Shown here: piece after piece, positions 25,750-34,642 of the stretch
Numbering within the stretch: position 1 is the stretch's first letter
Layout of the letters: each line of letters starts with the position of its first letter
Source: JAHBVH01 sp034432375
Lineage (GTDB): Bacteria; Chloroflexota; Anaerolineae; Caldilineales; Caldilineaceae
Direction of reading: 5' to 3'
NCBI GenBank assembly: GCA_034432375.1
Contig: DAOUCA010000143.1
Span: 29,980 to 93,979, forward strand
DNA: 64,000 nucleotides
The notes under the pieces: model-generated
The model's database searches: none
Seen by the model: the letters and a program-made list of their open reading frames with translations, nothing else
What the model was told of the DNA's origin: nothing
Translations under genes and position numbers: made by a program

Positions 25750-27513
25750 TTACAACCACTCTTCCAGTTCGCTAAATGTCGACAAGACAATATCAGCATC
25801 GCGCATGTCCCGTTCTTCACCCAACCCAGTGAGTAGCGCGGCGGCGGCCATTCCCGTGGCACGGCCAGCACGCAAGTTCATATCCGAATCACTTACCACC
25901 AAAAACTTTTCCGCATCCAACTCGAGCTGTTGGGAGAGGTAGAGCAAACCTTCGCTATGTGGCAGGAGGCTACGGACATCGTTGCGCGTGACAATGGTAT
26001 GAAAAAGCCGTTCATCGATCCAATTGGCCTGAAAAAAATTACGGAGCGACTGTTGATCACGTGCGGTAATGAGCGCGAGTTGATAAGAAGCATGCAATTG
26101 GGTCAATGTAGCGAGGACGCCATTCTGCAACACGAGTGTCTCCGGGGGTGGATAGCCGCGGAGGACATTAAAGAGCGGCATCATGCGTTCCAACATCTTG
26201 GATGGCTCATTGCGCTGCTGTTGGCTTATCAGAAAATTGATCACTCCTTCCATGGCAATCATCAAACGACGCGTCTGTGTGCGTCGCCGCTCAGCTGGGA
26301 ATAGCCAATCGAGCCAAGGCACAGGTTGGGCGGCCCATACCGTGGCACGCCAGTCCAGCTCAGTTAAGGTGCCATCGAGGTCAAAGACAATGGCCTCGAT
26401 TTTGCGGCCGCCGATCAGACCGCGAATGCGCACCATCGATTGACCGCGATCGGGATTTTCAAAGGGCTCCTGATCGAGCAATTTGCGATAGATATAAACG
26501 AGAATTAGCCGCAAACTGCCAACTGTCGGCGCAGCAAGCAACACACCCAGCGCGCCAAAGACCAATGCACCACTAATCACACAGACAAACGCAACGGCTG
26601 GGTGCAGTTTCACTCGACCACCAACCAGTTGAGGAATCAGATAAATACTTTCCACTTGGGTAATAAAGGAATAGATCGCCAACACAATTAACGCAAAGAT
26701 GACATTGCTCACATTCATCCACGTTGAACCCTGGAAGAGCGCGACGAGTACCCCGATTGCGCCACTGATGCCTGGGCCAATCGAGGGCAAAAACTCCATG
26801 ACGCCGGCCAACAGCGCCAAGCCGCCGGCGTTGTTCATCCCAACAATCGCTAAGAAGATCCACGTGACCACGCCAACCACGAGCGCCAAGACCAATTGAC
26901 CCCGCAAAAAGCCTTCCCAAACCTGGACAATCTGTTGCGCAAGGCGGCGTGTATCTTCCTGATAGTCAAGCGGAATCTGCTCCATCATCAACCGTTGTAA
27001 TTTATTGAGATCCTTGAGCAACCAAAAGTTGACCACCATCACATAGACGACCGTCAGTACACTGGTTGTTACCCCGCGCACCATGGAGAGGGGATCGGCG
27101 GTAACTGCCCCTGCAATGTTTTGCATGGCACCACTTAGCGGTTCAAAGAGATTTCCTACGGAAATTGTCAGTGTGCCCAGTTGAAATTGCGAAGCCAGAA
27201 GATTGGTGGCGAGTTCTTCAATCGTCTGTTGCAGCGAAATGGCAAGGCCGCTGGCACGAGGTATAATCAGCACAGTGACTAGCACCAACGCCAACAGTAG
27301 CCCTGCATAGAGGACAACCACAGCGGGGGCACGAGCTAACCCAGTACGCTGCTGGATCCAGTTAACGGGGTAGCCCAAAACAAAGGCCAGGAGAAAAGCT
27401 ACAATTGTTGGCGGAATCATGGCACGAAAAGTCACCACCACTAAGATGGCAATCGTGATGAGCGCTACCGTAACAATGATTTTAGTAAGGTTATTCCAAC
27501 GCCGAGAGGGCAT
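25750..27513 (-). CDS. AI-2E-family transporter (PerM) fused to a HAD hydrolase
   Basis: Residues 1-345 form an AI-2E/PerM-type membrane protein (Pfam PF01594): N-terminal helix pairs, a soluble segment and the conserved helix run GVMEFLPSIGPGISGAIGVLVA and VESIYLIPQLVGGRVKLHP. From about residue 370 a HAD-like phosphatase follows in the same frame: motif I IVFDLDGTLTE, motif II LALITARD, motif IV LVVSDSDMN. The usual motif III Lys, expected near RSLLPHSEGLL, is not obvious. No stop or restart separates the parts. The gene starts 6 bp after lepB ends, so the two form an operon. Export of autoinducer is not implied; many family members have other or unknown roles. Confidence 0.88.
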   Translation of the reverse strand: MPSRRWNNLTKIIVTVALITIAILVVVTFRAMIPPTIVAFLLAFVLGYPVNWIQQRTGLARAPAVVVLYAGLLLALVLVTVLIIPRASGLAISLQQTIEELATNLLASQFQLGTLTISVGNLFEPLSGAMQNIAGAVTADPLSMVRGVTTSVLTVVYVMVVNFWLLKDLNKLQRLMMEQIPLDYQEDTRRLAQQIVQVWEGFLRGQLVLALVVGVVTWIFLAIVGMNNAGGLALLAGVMEFLPSIGPGISGAIGVLVALFQGSTWMNVSNVIFALIVLAIYSFITQVESIYLIPQLVGGRVKLHPAVAFVCVISGALVFGALGVLLAAPTVGSLRLILVYIYRKLLDQEPFENPDRGQSMVRIRGLIGGRKIEAIVFDLDGTLTELDWRATVWAAQPVPWLDWLFPAERRRTQTRRLMIAMEGVINFLISQQQRNEPSKMLERMMPLFNVLRGYPPPETLVLQNGVLATLTQLHASYQLALITARDQQSLRNFFQANWIDERLFHTIVTRNDVRSLLPHSEGLLYLSQQLELDAEKFLVVSDSDMNLRAGRATGMAAAALLTGLGEERDMRDADIVLSTFSELEEWL

Positions 27514-27519
27514 GTATAC

Positions 27520-28143
27520 TCAAAATGTGTGGATTTGGTTCATTGGCCAATAGCGAAACCAAACTCGACCTTTGATATCGTCACGCATAATCGGGCCAAA
27601 GACACGGCTATCGTTGCTATTTCCCCGATTATCGCCCAAGACAAAATATTGGAGTGGCCCCAGGCGTTGTGGCGGCATATTCTGCGGGTAAAGCTCATGA
27701 GGGAACGGTTCAGCCAAGGGTGTACCATCAATGTAGACAACCCCATCTTCAATCGCAATCATCTCATACGGTAGACCGACGATGCGCTTGACAAGTAGCT
27801 CATCCATCTCTGGCAATTTGATGACGACAATATCATTGCGTTGTGGGGAATGAAAAAAGCGATAGGTAAATTTGTCGACAATCAGCCGCTGGCGCTCATG
27901 TAGATTGGGCTCCATACTACGCCCATAGACGATCGTTGCTTGCGCTAAAAACAGGTGAATGGTAAGCGCCAGTAACAAGGCGGGCAGGAGCACTTGGACT
28001 AACTCGCGAAGGACAAAATTGCCAACGGTTGCCAACTCTTCAGGCCCCGTCTCTTGCGCAGTCACTTGCGCAGTCTCTTGCGCAGTCTCTTGCGTCAATT
28101 CTGTGGGGGGTGTCGATCTGGGAAAGAGTGGTTCATCGTTCAT
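27520..28143 (-). CDS. lepB: Signal peptidase I
   Basis: The 207-residue serine-lysine protease removes Sec signal peptides at the outer face of the membrane. It has one N-terminal anchor (residues 49-68), the nucleophile Ser76 in GRSMEPNL, the general base Lys119 in VKRIVGLP, and the late box GDNRGNSNDSR. A cytoplasmic head of about 45 residues holds an in-frame repeat, ETAQ/VTAQ four times, encoded by a 12-bp tandem repeat at about 28050-28094. The start at 28143 has AAGG upstream; the open frame extends 25 codons further without a better site. It heads an operon with the AI-2E/HAD gene. Confidence 0.94.
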   Translation of the reverse strand: MNDEPLFPRSTPPTELTQETAQETAQVTAQETGPEELATVGNFVLRELVQVLLPALLLALTIHLFLAQATIVYGRSMEPNLHERQRLIVDKFTYRFFHSPQRNDIVVIKLPEMDELLVKRIVGLPYEMIAIEDGVVYIDGTPLAEPFPHELYPQNMPPQRLGPLQYFVLGDNRGNSNDSRVFGPIMRDDIKGRVWFRYWPMNQIHTF

Positions 28144-28623
28144 AGGGAAACCTTGACAAAGATACTTTCTGGCAGCTCTGAAAAGAGCACATTCGACTAT
28201 TCGGCAGCAATCTAACAACTATCTCCATTTTCCTTTGGCCCACCAGTATACCGGCTCTATTATCTTTTGTCCAAACAGAAGCGTAGCAAGGCACGATTGC
28301 GTGGCCAAAGCACTGAATTCCCATACCCATAGGAGAGACAGAGGCCAGCGGTTGAGCCGACGCCACTTTGCGAGCCCGGCACCACAGCGCAGCACACTGC
28401 GTATCCGAAGGGCGCAACGCTCGGTAGCTGAGCTTGTCGAAGCCAGAGAGCGTTACGCCCTTCTGAATAGAGATCAGTAGAATCGACCAAACAACTTTAC
28501 GATTTTGTAGCAACCACAGGTTAGTTTGACGTGAATCAGACAGAAAGTTATACTCAGAGAGCAAGCGATCCCAAACTCTCGTTGACATTCCATTGACAAA
28601 CGGGAGCACAGTATAGCGACGAT
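28144..28623. other. Divergent intergenic region with inverted repeat
   Basis: The gap between lepB and the GH3-like gene must contain two divergent promoters, which I could not place with confidence. It holds inverted arms GAAGGGCGCAACGCTC (28407-28422) and GAGCGTTACGCCCTTC (28448-28463, one mismatch) enclosing GCTGAGCTTGTCGAAGCC, a member of the dispersed repeat family first seen at 4245. Confidence 0.6.
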
Positions 28624-31600
28624 ATGCTTTTGAACCACAACCTTTTAAACTGCTTATTTTCAACTCGAGCTTATCAGATTCGGCGACCGGTAACCAAGAC
28701 CAGGCGTACCACGCGTCTCTGGTTGTTTTTCCACTGTTTTTTGCTGCTATGCCAGAGCTTTTGGCCAACAGTGCTTCAGGCCCAAAATGATTCACCGGCA
28801 ACAGCCGAACCTCCCACCATGATTGTGTCGACGGCAACGGCTACCACCGCCCCCGTAACGACCCCCACCCCCCTGCCCACGCCTGATGCCGCGGTTCTTG
28901 TCCAACAAGAAGTCGACAAACAGATCGAAGATTTTCTACAGAGCATGTCGCCAGAAGATCGTGTGGGCCAGCTCTTTATTATCGCCTTTGATGGCAACAC
29001 GGTTTCCGCGCAAAGCGACATCGCCGAATTGATCCATGATTATCGCATTGGCGGGGTTATGCTCATGCCAAGTCGGGAAAATTTCACCAATGCCAAAGGG
29101 GTAAAGACGCCTGAAGAGATCGCGCGTCTCACCAATCAGCTACAAGCATTGGCCTATGGGTATCTGCTACCAAAAGAAAATGCCCTTGCGCTAACCGACC
29201 GTGAAGCTGATATCGCCGGAGCAGCCACCTTTACAGAGACCTTCACCCAAAGCATAATCAGCCCACTTGGGTTGATGCCGCTCGACACACCGATCAGTAA
29301 CACAGAGCAAATTACAGAAAGCGCCACACAGCCCACAACAGGAATTGTTGCAGGAACGGGTGCGTCCCCATCTGTTGTGCCAGCGGTCAAGATCCCATTG
29401 CTCATTGGTGTCGAACAATTGGGCGATGGATACCCAGCCACCGCCATGCGCCGCAACTTCACCCCCATTCCTTCGCAGCTCGCATTGGGTTCAACATGGA
29501 ACCCCGATCTCGTAAAAATGGTCGGGACAGTGGTCGGTGAAGAGCTTCATGCCGTCGGCGTCAATCTGCTGCTGGGGCCCTCACTCGATGTGACCGATCA
29601 GCCACGTACCGATCCGGTAGGCGCGCTTGGGATTCATACCTTTGGCGGCGATCCCTACTGGGTGAGCAAAATGGGCAGTGCCTATATTGCCGGTATCCAT
29701 GAAGGAAGCGACTATCAACTCGCCGCGATCGCCCGCCACTTTCCCGGGCAAGGTGATATCGACCGGCTGCCAGAGCAGGAAGTGGCGACCGTCCAACAGA
29801 CGCTTGCCGAGCTACGGCGCGTGGCACTTCCACCCTTTATACAGGTGACGAGGAAGCCTTCACGCGTGATCTCCACAACGGGCGATAGCAGCGCCGTCGA
29901 TGGGTTGATGACCAGCCACATGCGTTTCAGTGCCTTTCAAGGCGCAAGTTCCTCGCGTATTCCGCCAATAAGCCTCATGCCCGATCTCAGCATTGTGCTC
30001 GATCAGGAAGGCTTCACCAATTGGCACAACAGTGGTGGCATTCTCATGACCAATGCACTTGGTGTGCCAGCCATTCGCCGCTACTACGAAGCGCCCTTAC
30101 AAGAATTCCCCTATCGGCGGGTTGCGCTCGATGCATTTGTGGCCGGCCATGATCTGATCTATCTGGCACATCTGAGCGCAGACGATTTTTGGGAAACCGA
30201 GAAAGAGTACATCAAGGACATTATCCAATTTTTTCGCGAACGCTATACTACCGACCCCGACTTTCAAGCACAAGTTGATACTGCCGTGCGACGCATTCTA
30301 CGCCTCAAATATCAGATCTATCACAATGGCCAAAATGCCTTTACCGGCAGTTATCCTACGCTCCTTACCGAGACGCCGACGAGCACAAAACAGAGCCTGG
30401 TTCCATTAAGCGATGTCTTGCTCCATGCGGAGCGTCTGGCAATCTTTGACGAGCAAAGTGAACACCACCAGCAAGCAATGGCCACCGTTGGACAAGTTGC
30501 GCGCGAATCAATGTCTGTGCTTTATCCCGATCTGGCGAATCTCTCCGATGCAATCCCAGCGGCCCCCCAGGAAAACGATCAGCTATTGATCTTTAGCGAT
30601 AGCCGGCTCTTTTATGAATGTGCCGACTGTACAGCAGAGACGACCCTTGGGCCAGAAGAGCTTAAAAGTATTATTACGCGACGCTATGGATCTGATCCCG
30701 GAGCGACCGGGCAGATCGTGACCGATCGGGTCTATGGGCGTAGCTTTGTTGAATTGGCCGCGCTGTTGGCTGAGAGCAACAATGGGAGCACAGTTGCACA
30801 AACGCCCTCTTTTGTGCCCTTAACCCAGGCTGCGGACGCAACAACGACGCTAGCCATTACCGCAACGAATGGGTTGACGGCGGTACAGGGAGGCACGGCC
30901 ATTACCGCAAGCACAGCTGGCGTTGCCCCGACGCTCACCCCTTCCATTGCCGGCACACCAATTAGCGGTGAGCAAGAGGATAGCTTACGCGAAGGGACAG
31001 AGGCCGTCCTCAGCCCAAACGAACGGTTACAGCAACTCATCAACGAATCGAACTGGATCATCTTTGCCATGCTCGACGTGGACCCCACGCTCAACCAGGG
31101 CAGTGATGTCGTCAAACAATTTTTGCGGCAACAGAGCGAGCGGCTAGGCAATAAAAAGGTGATTGTGCTTGCACTCAATGCACCCTACTTTCTCGATGCC
31201 ACAGAAATCAGTAAATTGACGGCCTACTTTGGCGTCTACAGCAAAACACCGCCCTTTTTAGAAAGCGCGGTGCGCGCCCTCTTTCGGAGTTATACACCGA
31301 CGGGCGCACCCGCAGTCAGCGTGCCGGGCACTCGCTTTGGCGATCTCTCGCAAACCCTAAGTCCCGATCCCAGCTTCCCGCTGCCTTTGGAGATCACGCT
31401 TAATGACACGCCCATCGAATTTGCGTCAAATAACAATGCGACAGCACCAATCGTGACGATTGGCAGCGTCATACGCCTTCGGGTCGATCAGGTGTTAGAT
31501 CACAATGGACATTTGGTGCCGGATGGCTATCCAGTCAATTTCCACTTAGTGTATGAAAATCCGGAAATGACAATCCCCGTCGAACCAGTGTTGACGCTCA

Positions 31601-32172
31601 ACGGTAGCGCAATGCGGGAAGTCGTTTTAGAGCAGGCAGGTCGGTTGCTAATCTCGGCAAACGCGGGTGAGGCCAAGACAGGATCGGCCCTCGCCTTGCG
31701 TGTTCAAGATCCCATTGCCGAGGCGACAGCCAATGCGGTTACAGCCAATGTCGTTACAGCCAACGCAGAAAGTGTCACAGCGATTGAGCAACCAGTAGCA
31801 GCGACGGGCACACTTTTGCCCACAACGACGCTCTCCGCAGGTGATACAACCGAGGGAGTAGCCACATTGCCCCCCACTGCTTCGGCTACAGCGTGGGCAA
31901 CTTGGGACACTCTTATCATCGCGCTGCTTACAATTATGGTAACGCTAAGTCTGTTACTAATTTTACAAATTCGGATCTTGCCCCGCGGCATGCTTGTGTA
32001 TAACATGCTTTGGGCAACGATCTTTGGCCTGACGGCCTATATCCTCTTTGCCCTTGGCGTGCTCCCAGGCACGGCATTTTTAATTGGCACCTTGCGTATT
32101 TGGAGTGCAGCAGTGGTCGTCTTTATTGGTATGCTATTACCACTACTTTGGTTACAATTGCGCGCAGAATAG
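28624..32172 (+). CDS. GH3-fold secreted/membrane protein lacking the catalytic Asp
   Basis: The 1182-residue protein has a signal peptide (residues 30-54, ending VLQAQ), a Pro/Thr linker and a GH3 N-terminal domain resembling beta-N-acetylhexosaminidase NagZ: MSPEDRVGQLFII near 99, IGGVMLMPS, a GVEQ block, RHFPGQGD and MTSHM. The position of the GH3 nucleophile, normally T-D in GLI(I/V)TDALGM, reads GGILMTNALGV with Asn477. The NagZ loop dyad (GHGDT...DSH) is also altered to GQGDI. Hydrolysis by the usual mechanism is therefore unlikely. A large beta-rich region follows, then an Ala/Thr/Val repeat (TANAVTANVVTANA) and three C-terminal membrane helices (about 1090-1175). Possibly a binding or scaffold protein at the envelope. 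Confidence 0.85.
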   Translation: MLLNHNLLNCLFSTRAYQIRRPVTKTRRTTRLWLFFHCFLLLCQSFWPTVLQAQNDSPATAEPPTMIVSTATATTAPVTTPTPLPTPDAAVLVQQEVDKQIEDFLQSMSPEDRVGQLFIIAFDGNTVSAQSDIAELIHDYRIGGVMLMPSRENFTNAKGVKTPEEIARLTNQLQALAYGYLLPKENALALTDREADIAGAATFTETFTQSIISPLGLMPLDTPISNTEQITESATQPTTGIVAGTGASPSVVPAVKIPLLIGVEQLGDGYPATAMRRNFTPIPSQLALGSTWNPDLVKMVGTVVGEELHAVGVNLLLGPSLDVTDQPRTDPVGALGIHTFGGDPYWVSKMGSAYIAGIHEGSDYQLAAIARHFPGQGDIDRLPEQEVATVQQTLAELRRVALPPFIQVTRKPSRVISTTGDSSAVDGLMTSHMRFSAFQGASSSRIPPISLMPDLSIVLDQEGFTNWHNSGGILMTNALGVPAIRRYYEAPLQEFPYRRVALDAFVAGHDLIYLAHLSADDFWETEKEYIKDIIQFFRERYTTDPDFQAQVDTAVRRILRLKYQIYHNGQNAFTGSYPTLLTETPTSTKQSLVPLSDVLLHAERLAIFDEQSEHHQQAMATVGQVARESMSVLYPDLANLSDAIPAAPQENDQLLIFSDSRLFYECADCTAETTLGPEELKSIITRRYGSDPGATGQIVTDRVYGRSFVELAALLAESNNGSTVAQTPSFVPLTQAADATTTLAITATNGLTAVQGGTAITASTAGVAPTLTPSIAGTPISGEQEDSLREGTEAVLSPNERLQQLINESNWIIFAMLDVDPTLNQGSDVVKQFLRQQSERLGNKKVIVLALNAPYFLDATEISKLTAYFGVYSKTPPFLESAVRALFRSYTPTGAPAVSVPGTRFGDLSQTLSPDPSFPLPLEITLNDTPIEFASNNNATAPIVTIGSVIRLRVDQVLDHNGHLVPDGYPVNFHLVYENPEMTIPVEPVLTLNGSAMREVVLEQAGRLLISANAGEAKTGSALALRVQDPIAEATANAVTANVVTANAESVTAIEQPVAATGTLLPTTTLSAGDTTEGVATLPPTASATAWATWDTLIIALLTIMVTLSLLLILQIRILPRGMLVYNMLWATIFGLTAYILFALGVLPGTAFLIGTLRIWSAAVVVFIGMLLPLLWLQLRAE

Positions 32173-32212
32173 CCCCTGCGCAAAAATTGATTTGCGCAGG
32201 GGCTAACTTTTT
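32170..32212 (+). terminator. Rho-independent terminator of the GH3-like gene
   Basis: Perfect 15-bp arms TAGCCCCTGCGCAAA (32170-32184) and TTTGCGCAGGGGCTA (32191-32205) with a 6-base loop, followed by ACTTTTT. The stem begins inside the stop codon. Confidence 0.85.
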
Positions 32213-32541
32213 CGATATCTCACAGATATACCCCTGAAATATGGCACAATGGCTCTGCGTAAAAACAGTCCGCAAAGTGCCACTTCTAAATGGATTGTCT
32301 ATCAGTTTTGCTATAAGATGCACCATCTGTAATCGATCGACGCAAATTCGACGTCACTTGCAGTAAACTATCAATAGTGGCTCATCTGTAAAAAGTGTGA
32401 AAATCGGTGATTTGCCCCCCGCAAAGTATAGCGTTTTTACACTTTCGGCTGATGAGCGTCAATAGTAAGTCAAAGCGCTCAGAGTTCGATCCTGGCGCTA
32501 TACAAAAGTTATCGATTGATAGTAATGGTGAATGCAGTCAC

Positions 32542-32772
32542 ATGGCCCATCTATTTACGCTAGAACGCAACAATGACAACTCTGTCTATGCAGAAGTTCC
32601 CGCCGCCTACATTGACCTCCTTGAACAGCACCTGACAACCGCCCTCCGACAGTTACAATCTGAAACACAATCCCATCCAGCAGCAGAGGAGATTATTCTC
32701 TGTTTAAAAGTGTTGGAAATTCTCAAAGAAAATTTTCAAGCATCCCTATCTATTACGGATCGAGATCAATAA
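32542..32772 (+). CDS. Small hypothetical protein
   Basis: A 76-residue acidic protein (MAHLFTLERNNDNSVYAEVP...) predicted almost wholly helical after residue 22. The frame is open from 32407, but the upstream residues look non-coding. No strong ribosome-binding site, no recognised family. It lies alone between the GH3-like gene and the tRNA. Confidence 0.4.
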   Translation: MAHLFTLERNNDNSVYAEVPAAYIDLLEQHLTTALRQLQSETQSHPAAEEIILCLKVLEILKENFQASLSITDRDQ

Positions 32773-33250
32773 ACCCTTTCGCTCATTAGCTGCGCCCAAT
32801 CGGCGCGGGATGAAAACATAATCATTTCTCAGGACGCGAGCAGTGGTTTTCCGACGTTTCACCGACGAGCAAAAACCTCTACAGTTCCCATAGTGCGTTA
32901 AAAAAATAAACAGGTAGCAGACCCTGAGCCTGTCGAAGGGGAAGCAGGGACCTTTTTACCCGTTTTATTTCCTCTTGTTACGCAATGATATACCTTCCCC
33001 TAACCTCGCCCCCAAGGGCAGGAACCGGTTAAATTTGTGTGAGGTTGCCGGCTTCGCCGCTAACCTCACACAAATGAAGGATTTTTCTCCCCTTCTCCCC
33101 CAAACTGAGGAAGAGGGGGTGTTAACCCGTGCGGAACATGAGTTATTTCTTAATCCCCTAAAGGAACTTTTTGATATTCTGTGTAGAGAGAGGTAGAAAA
33201 ATTTCTTTGAAGAGGAGGATATGCGCAGCAGAGGTTACAGAAATGATAGG
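32773..33250. repeat. Intergenic region with hairpins and C-rich repeats
   Basis: It holds an inverted repeat with arms ATTTGTGTGAGGTT (33033-33046) and AACCTCACACAAAT (33062-33075), with an inner GCCGGC-TTC-GCCGC stem; a CCCTGAGCCTGTCGAAGGGG word near 32922 of the dispersed TTCGACAAGC family; and C-rich words (CCCCTAACCTCGCCCCCAAG) like those of the element at 48424. An open frame across it looks like translated repeat. Confidence 0.55.
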
Positions 33251-33322
<72 letters not shown>

Positions 33323-33476
33323 GCAAAATATTGCTACCCTGCACTAATTTATACCACACCTCGTCCACCGCAGCAAATTGTCACATCTGCACGGGGTGCG
33401 TCCCATCTGCAAACAGTTCGATATTCTAACCAACCCCACCGCGACTTCCGATAATTTTTAGTTGCCTCGCCCAGCA

Positions 33477-33486
33477 GTGGTATACT
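33477..33486 (+). promoter_or_regulatory. Extended -10 promoter, likely leaderless transcript
   Basis: TGGTATACT ends only 6 bases before the ATG at 33493. The TG one base before the hexamer is an extended -10; no good -35 is present. Transcription would start at or near the ATG, and no ribosome-binding site precedes the gene, consistent with a leaderless mRNA. Confidence 0.45.
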
Positions 33487-33492
33487 GATCTC

Positions 33493-34629
33493 ATGTACCT
33501 TGACCGCACCTACCGCCCACGCCGGCGCAATCGAGGATTTGGTCGTTTCTGGCCATTGATTGTATTGGCCATCGTCGCGGTGATTCTCTATGAAGAACAA
33601 CCGACTTGGCTTATCCCGCAAGAGGTGACGCCAATCCCAACCCCCACGCGCAGCGCCGTCTTTTATCAAGCGGAAGCGGAAGGGGCCATTCGCAGCGGAC
33701 GCTACGACGATGCCTTTGCTGCATACGAAGAGATGAGCCGGCTCGAGCCAACAAACCCGGACCCACTTGTGGCACGATCGGCGCTCTATATTATCTTTCG
33801 CAATGTTGACCAAGCGCTGCGCATGGCACAACAGGCTGTTAGCGTAGCCCCAGACGATGCCGATGCACTCGTTGCGCGGGCGCGGGCGCTCAACTGGAGC
33901 AACGATAATGACAACGCGATCATTGATGCACTCGATGCGCTTGATATTGATCCGAAGAATGCGACTGCATTTGCCGTGTTGGGCGAGATCTATTCGGATG
34001 AAGGGCGTTGGGATGATGCCGATGGCTATTTGACGCAGGCGTTGACGTTGGAGCCGGAGAACATTACGGCGCTACGCAATCGCGCCTACTCCTATGAACG
34101 GCGTGGTGATTATGAAGATGCGGTCAAAGGCTTCGAAGCTGCGATCGCGGCGGCACCCTATCGCTTCGATCTTTATATCGAGCTGGGTCGTCAATATAGT
34201 ATTGGGTTGGCCGAATTTGAGAAGGCAGTCGATACCTATCGCAAAGCGGTCGAAGTGTATGAAGCCCCGATCACCCTTGATGCCTTGGGGGAAGGACTCT
34301 ATAACCGGGGTGACCATTTGCAAGCCGTGCGCGAGTTGCGACGCGCCGTCGAGATGAATGAGCGCTATGGGCCGGCCCAAGTCCACCTGGGGATGGCCTA
34401 CTTTGCCCGCCGTAATTTTGAAGACGCCGCGCTCCATCTAGAAACGGGCCTCCGGCTGATTGGTGACGAGGCCAAGATTGAACAGATTTACACACTGGGG
34501 CTAGCCTACATCTATAAAGAGCCACGCGAGTGTGACAAAGCCGTTCCTTGGCTCCAGCGCGCATTGGCGATGAACCCCGATAATGGCCCCGCACTTGATG
34601 GCATGGCCTCCTGTACTACAGTTCAGTAA
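33493..34629 (+). CDS. Membrane-anchored TPR-repeat protein
   Basis: The 378-residue protein has a basic N-terminus (RPRRRNRGFGR), one membrane helix (residues 20-35), a Pro/Thr hinge and then about eight tetratricopeptide repeats filling the rest (examples: SGRYDDAFAAYEEMSRLEPTN, EGRWDDADGYLTQALTLEPEN). TPR solenoids bind protein partners; the partner is unknown. By the positive-inside rule the TPR domain would lie outside the membrane. The following permease gene starts 14 bp after the stop, so they are probably co-transcribed. Confidence 0.88.
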   Translation: MYLDRTYRPRRRNRGFGRFWPLIVLAIVAVILYEEQPTWLIPQEVTPIPTPTRSAVFYQAEAEGAIRSGRYDDAFAAYEEMSRLEPTNPDPLVARSALYIIFRNVDQALRMAQQAVSVAPDDADALVARARALNWSNDNDNAIIDALDALDIDPKNATAFAVLGEIYSDEGRWDDADGYLTQALTLEPENITALRNRAYSYERRGDYEDAVKGFEAAIAAAPYRFDLYIELGRQYSIGLAEFEKAVDTYRKAVEVYEAPITLDALGEGLYNRGDHLQAVRELRRAVEMNERYGPAQVHLGMAYFARRNFEDAALHLETGLRLIGDEAKIEQIYTLGLAYIYKEPRECDKAVPWLQRALAMNPDNGPALDGMASCTTVQ

Positions 34630-34642
34630 AGCAATCGTAACT

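Noticed and set aside
28133..28837. 234-residue minus-strand frame upstream of lepB
   Set aside because: It covers repeats and the antisense of the GH3-like gene start; no motif or ribosome-binding site.
32975..33196. 73-residue plus-strand frame before the tRNA
   Set aside because: It runs through an inverted repeat and C-rich words and has no coding character.
33394..33406. Third copy of the 80-bp palindrome
   Set aside because: Only the 13-bp end GGGTGCGTCCCAT is present; too short to separate from chance, though CATCTGCA flanks it twice.
33349..33831. 160-residue minus-strand frame
   Set aside because: Antisense to the TPR gene's start and promoter; no supporting features.
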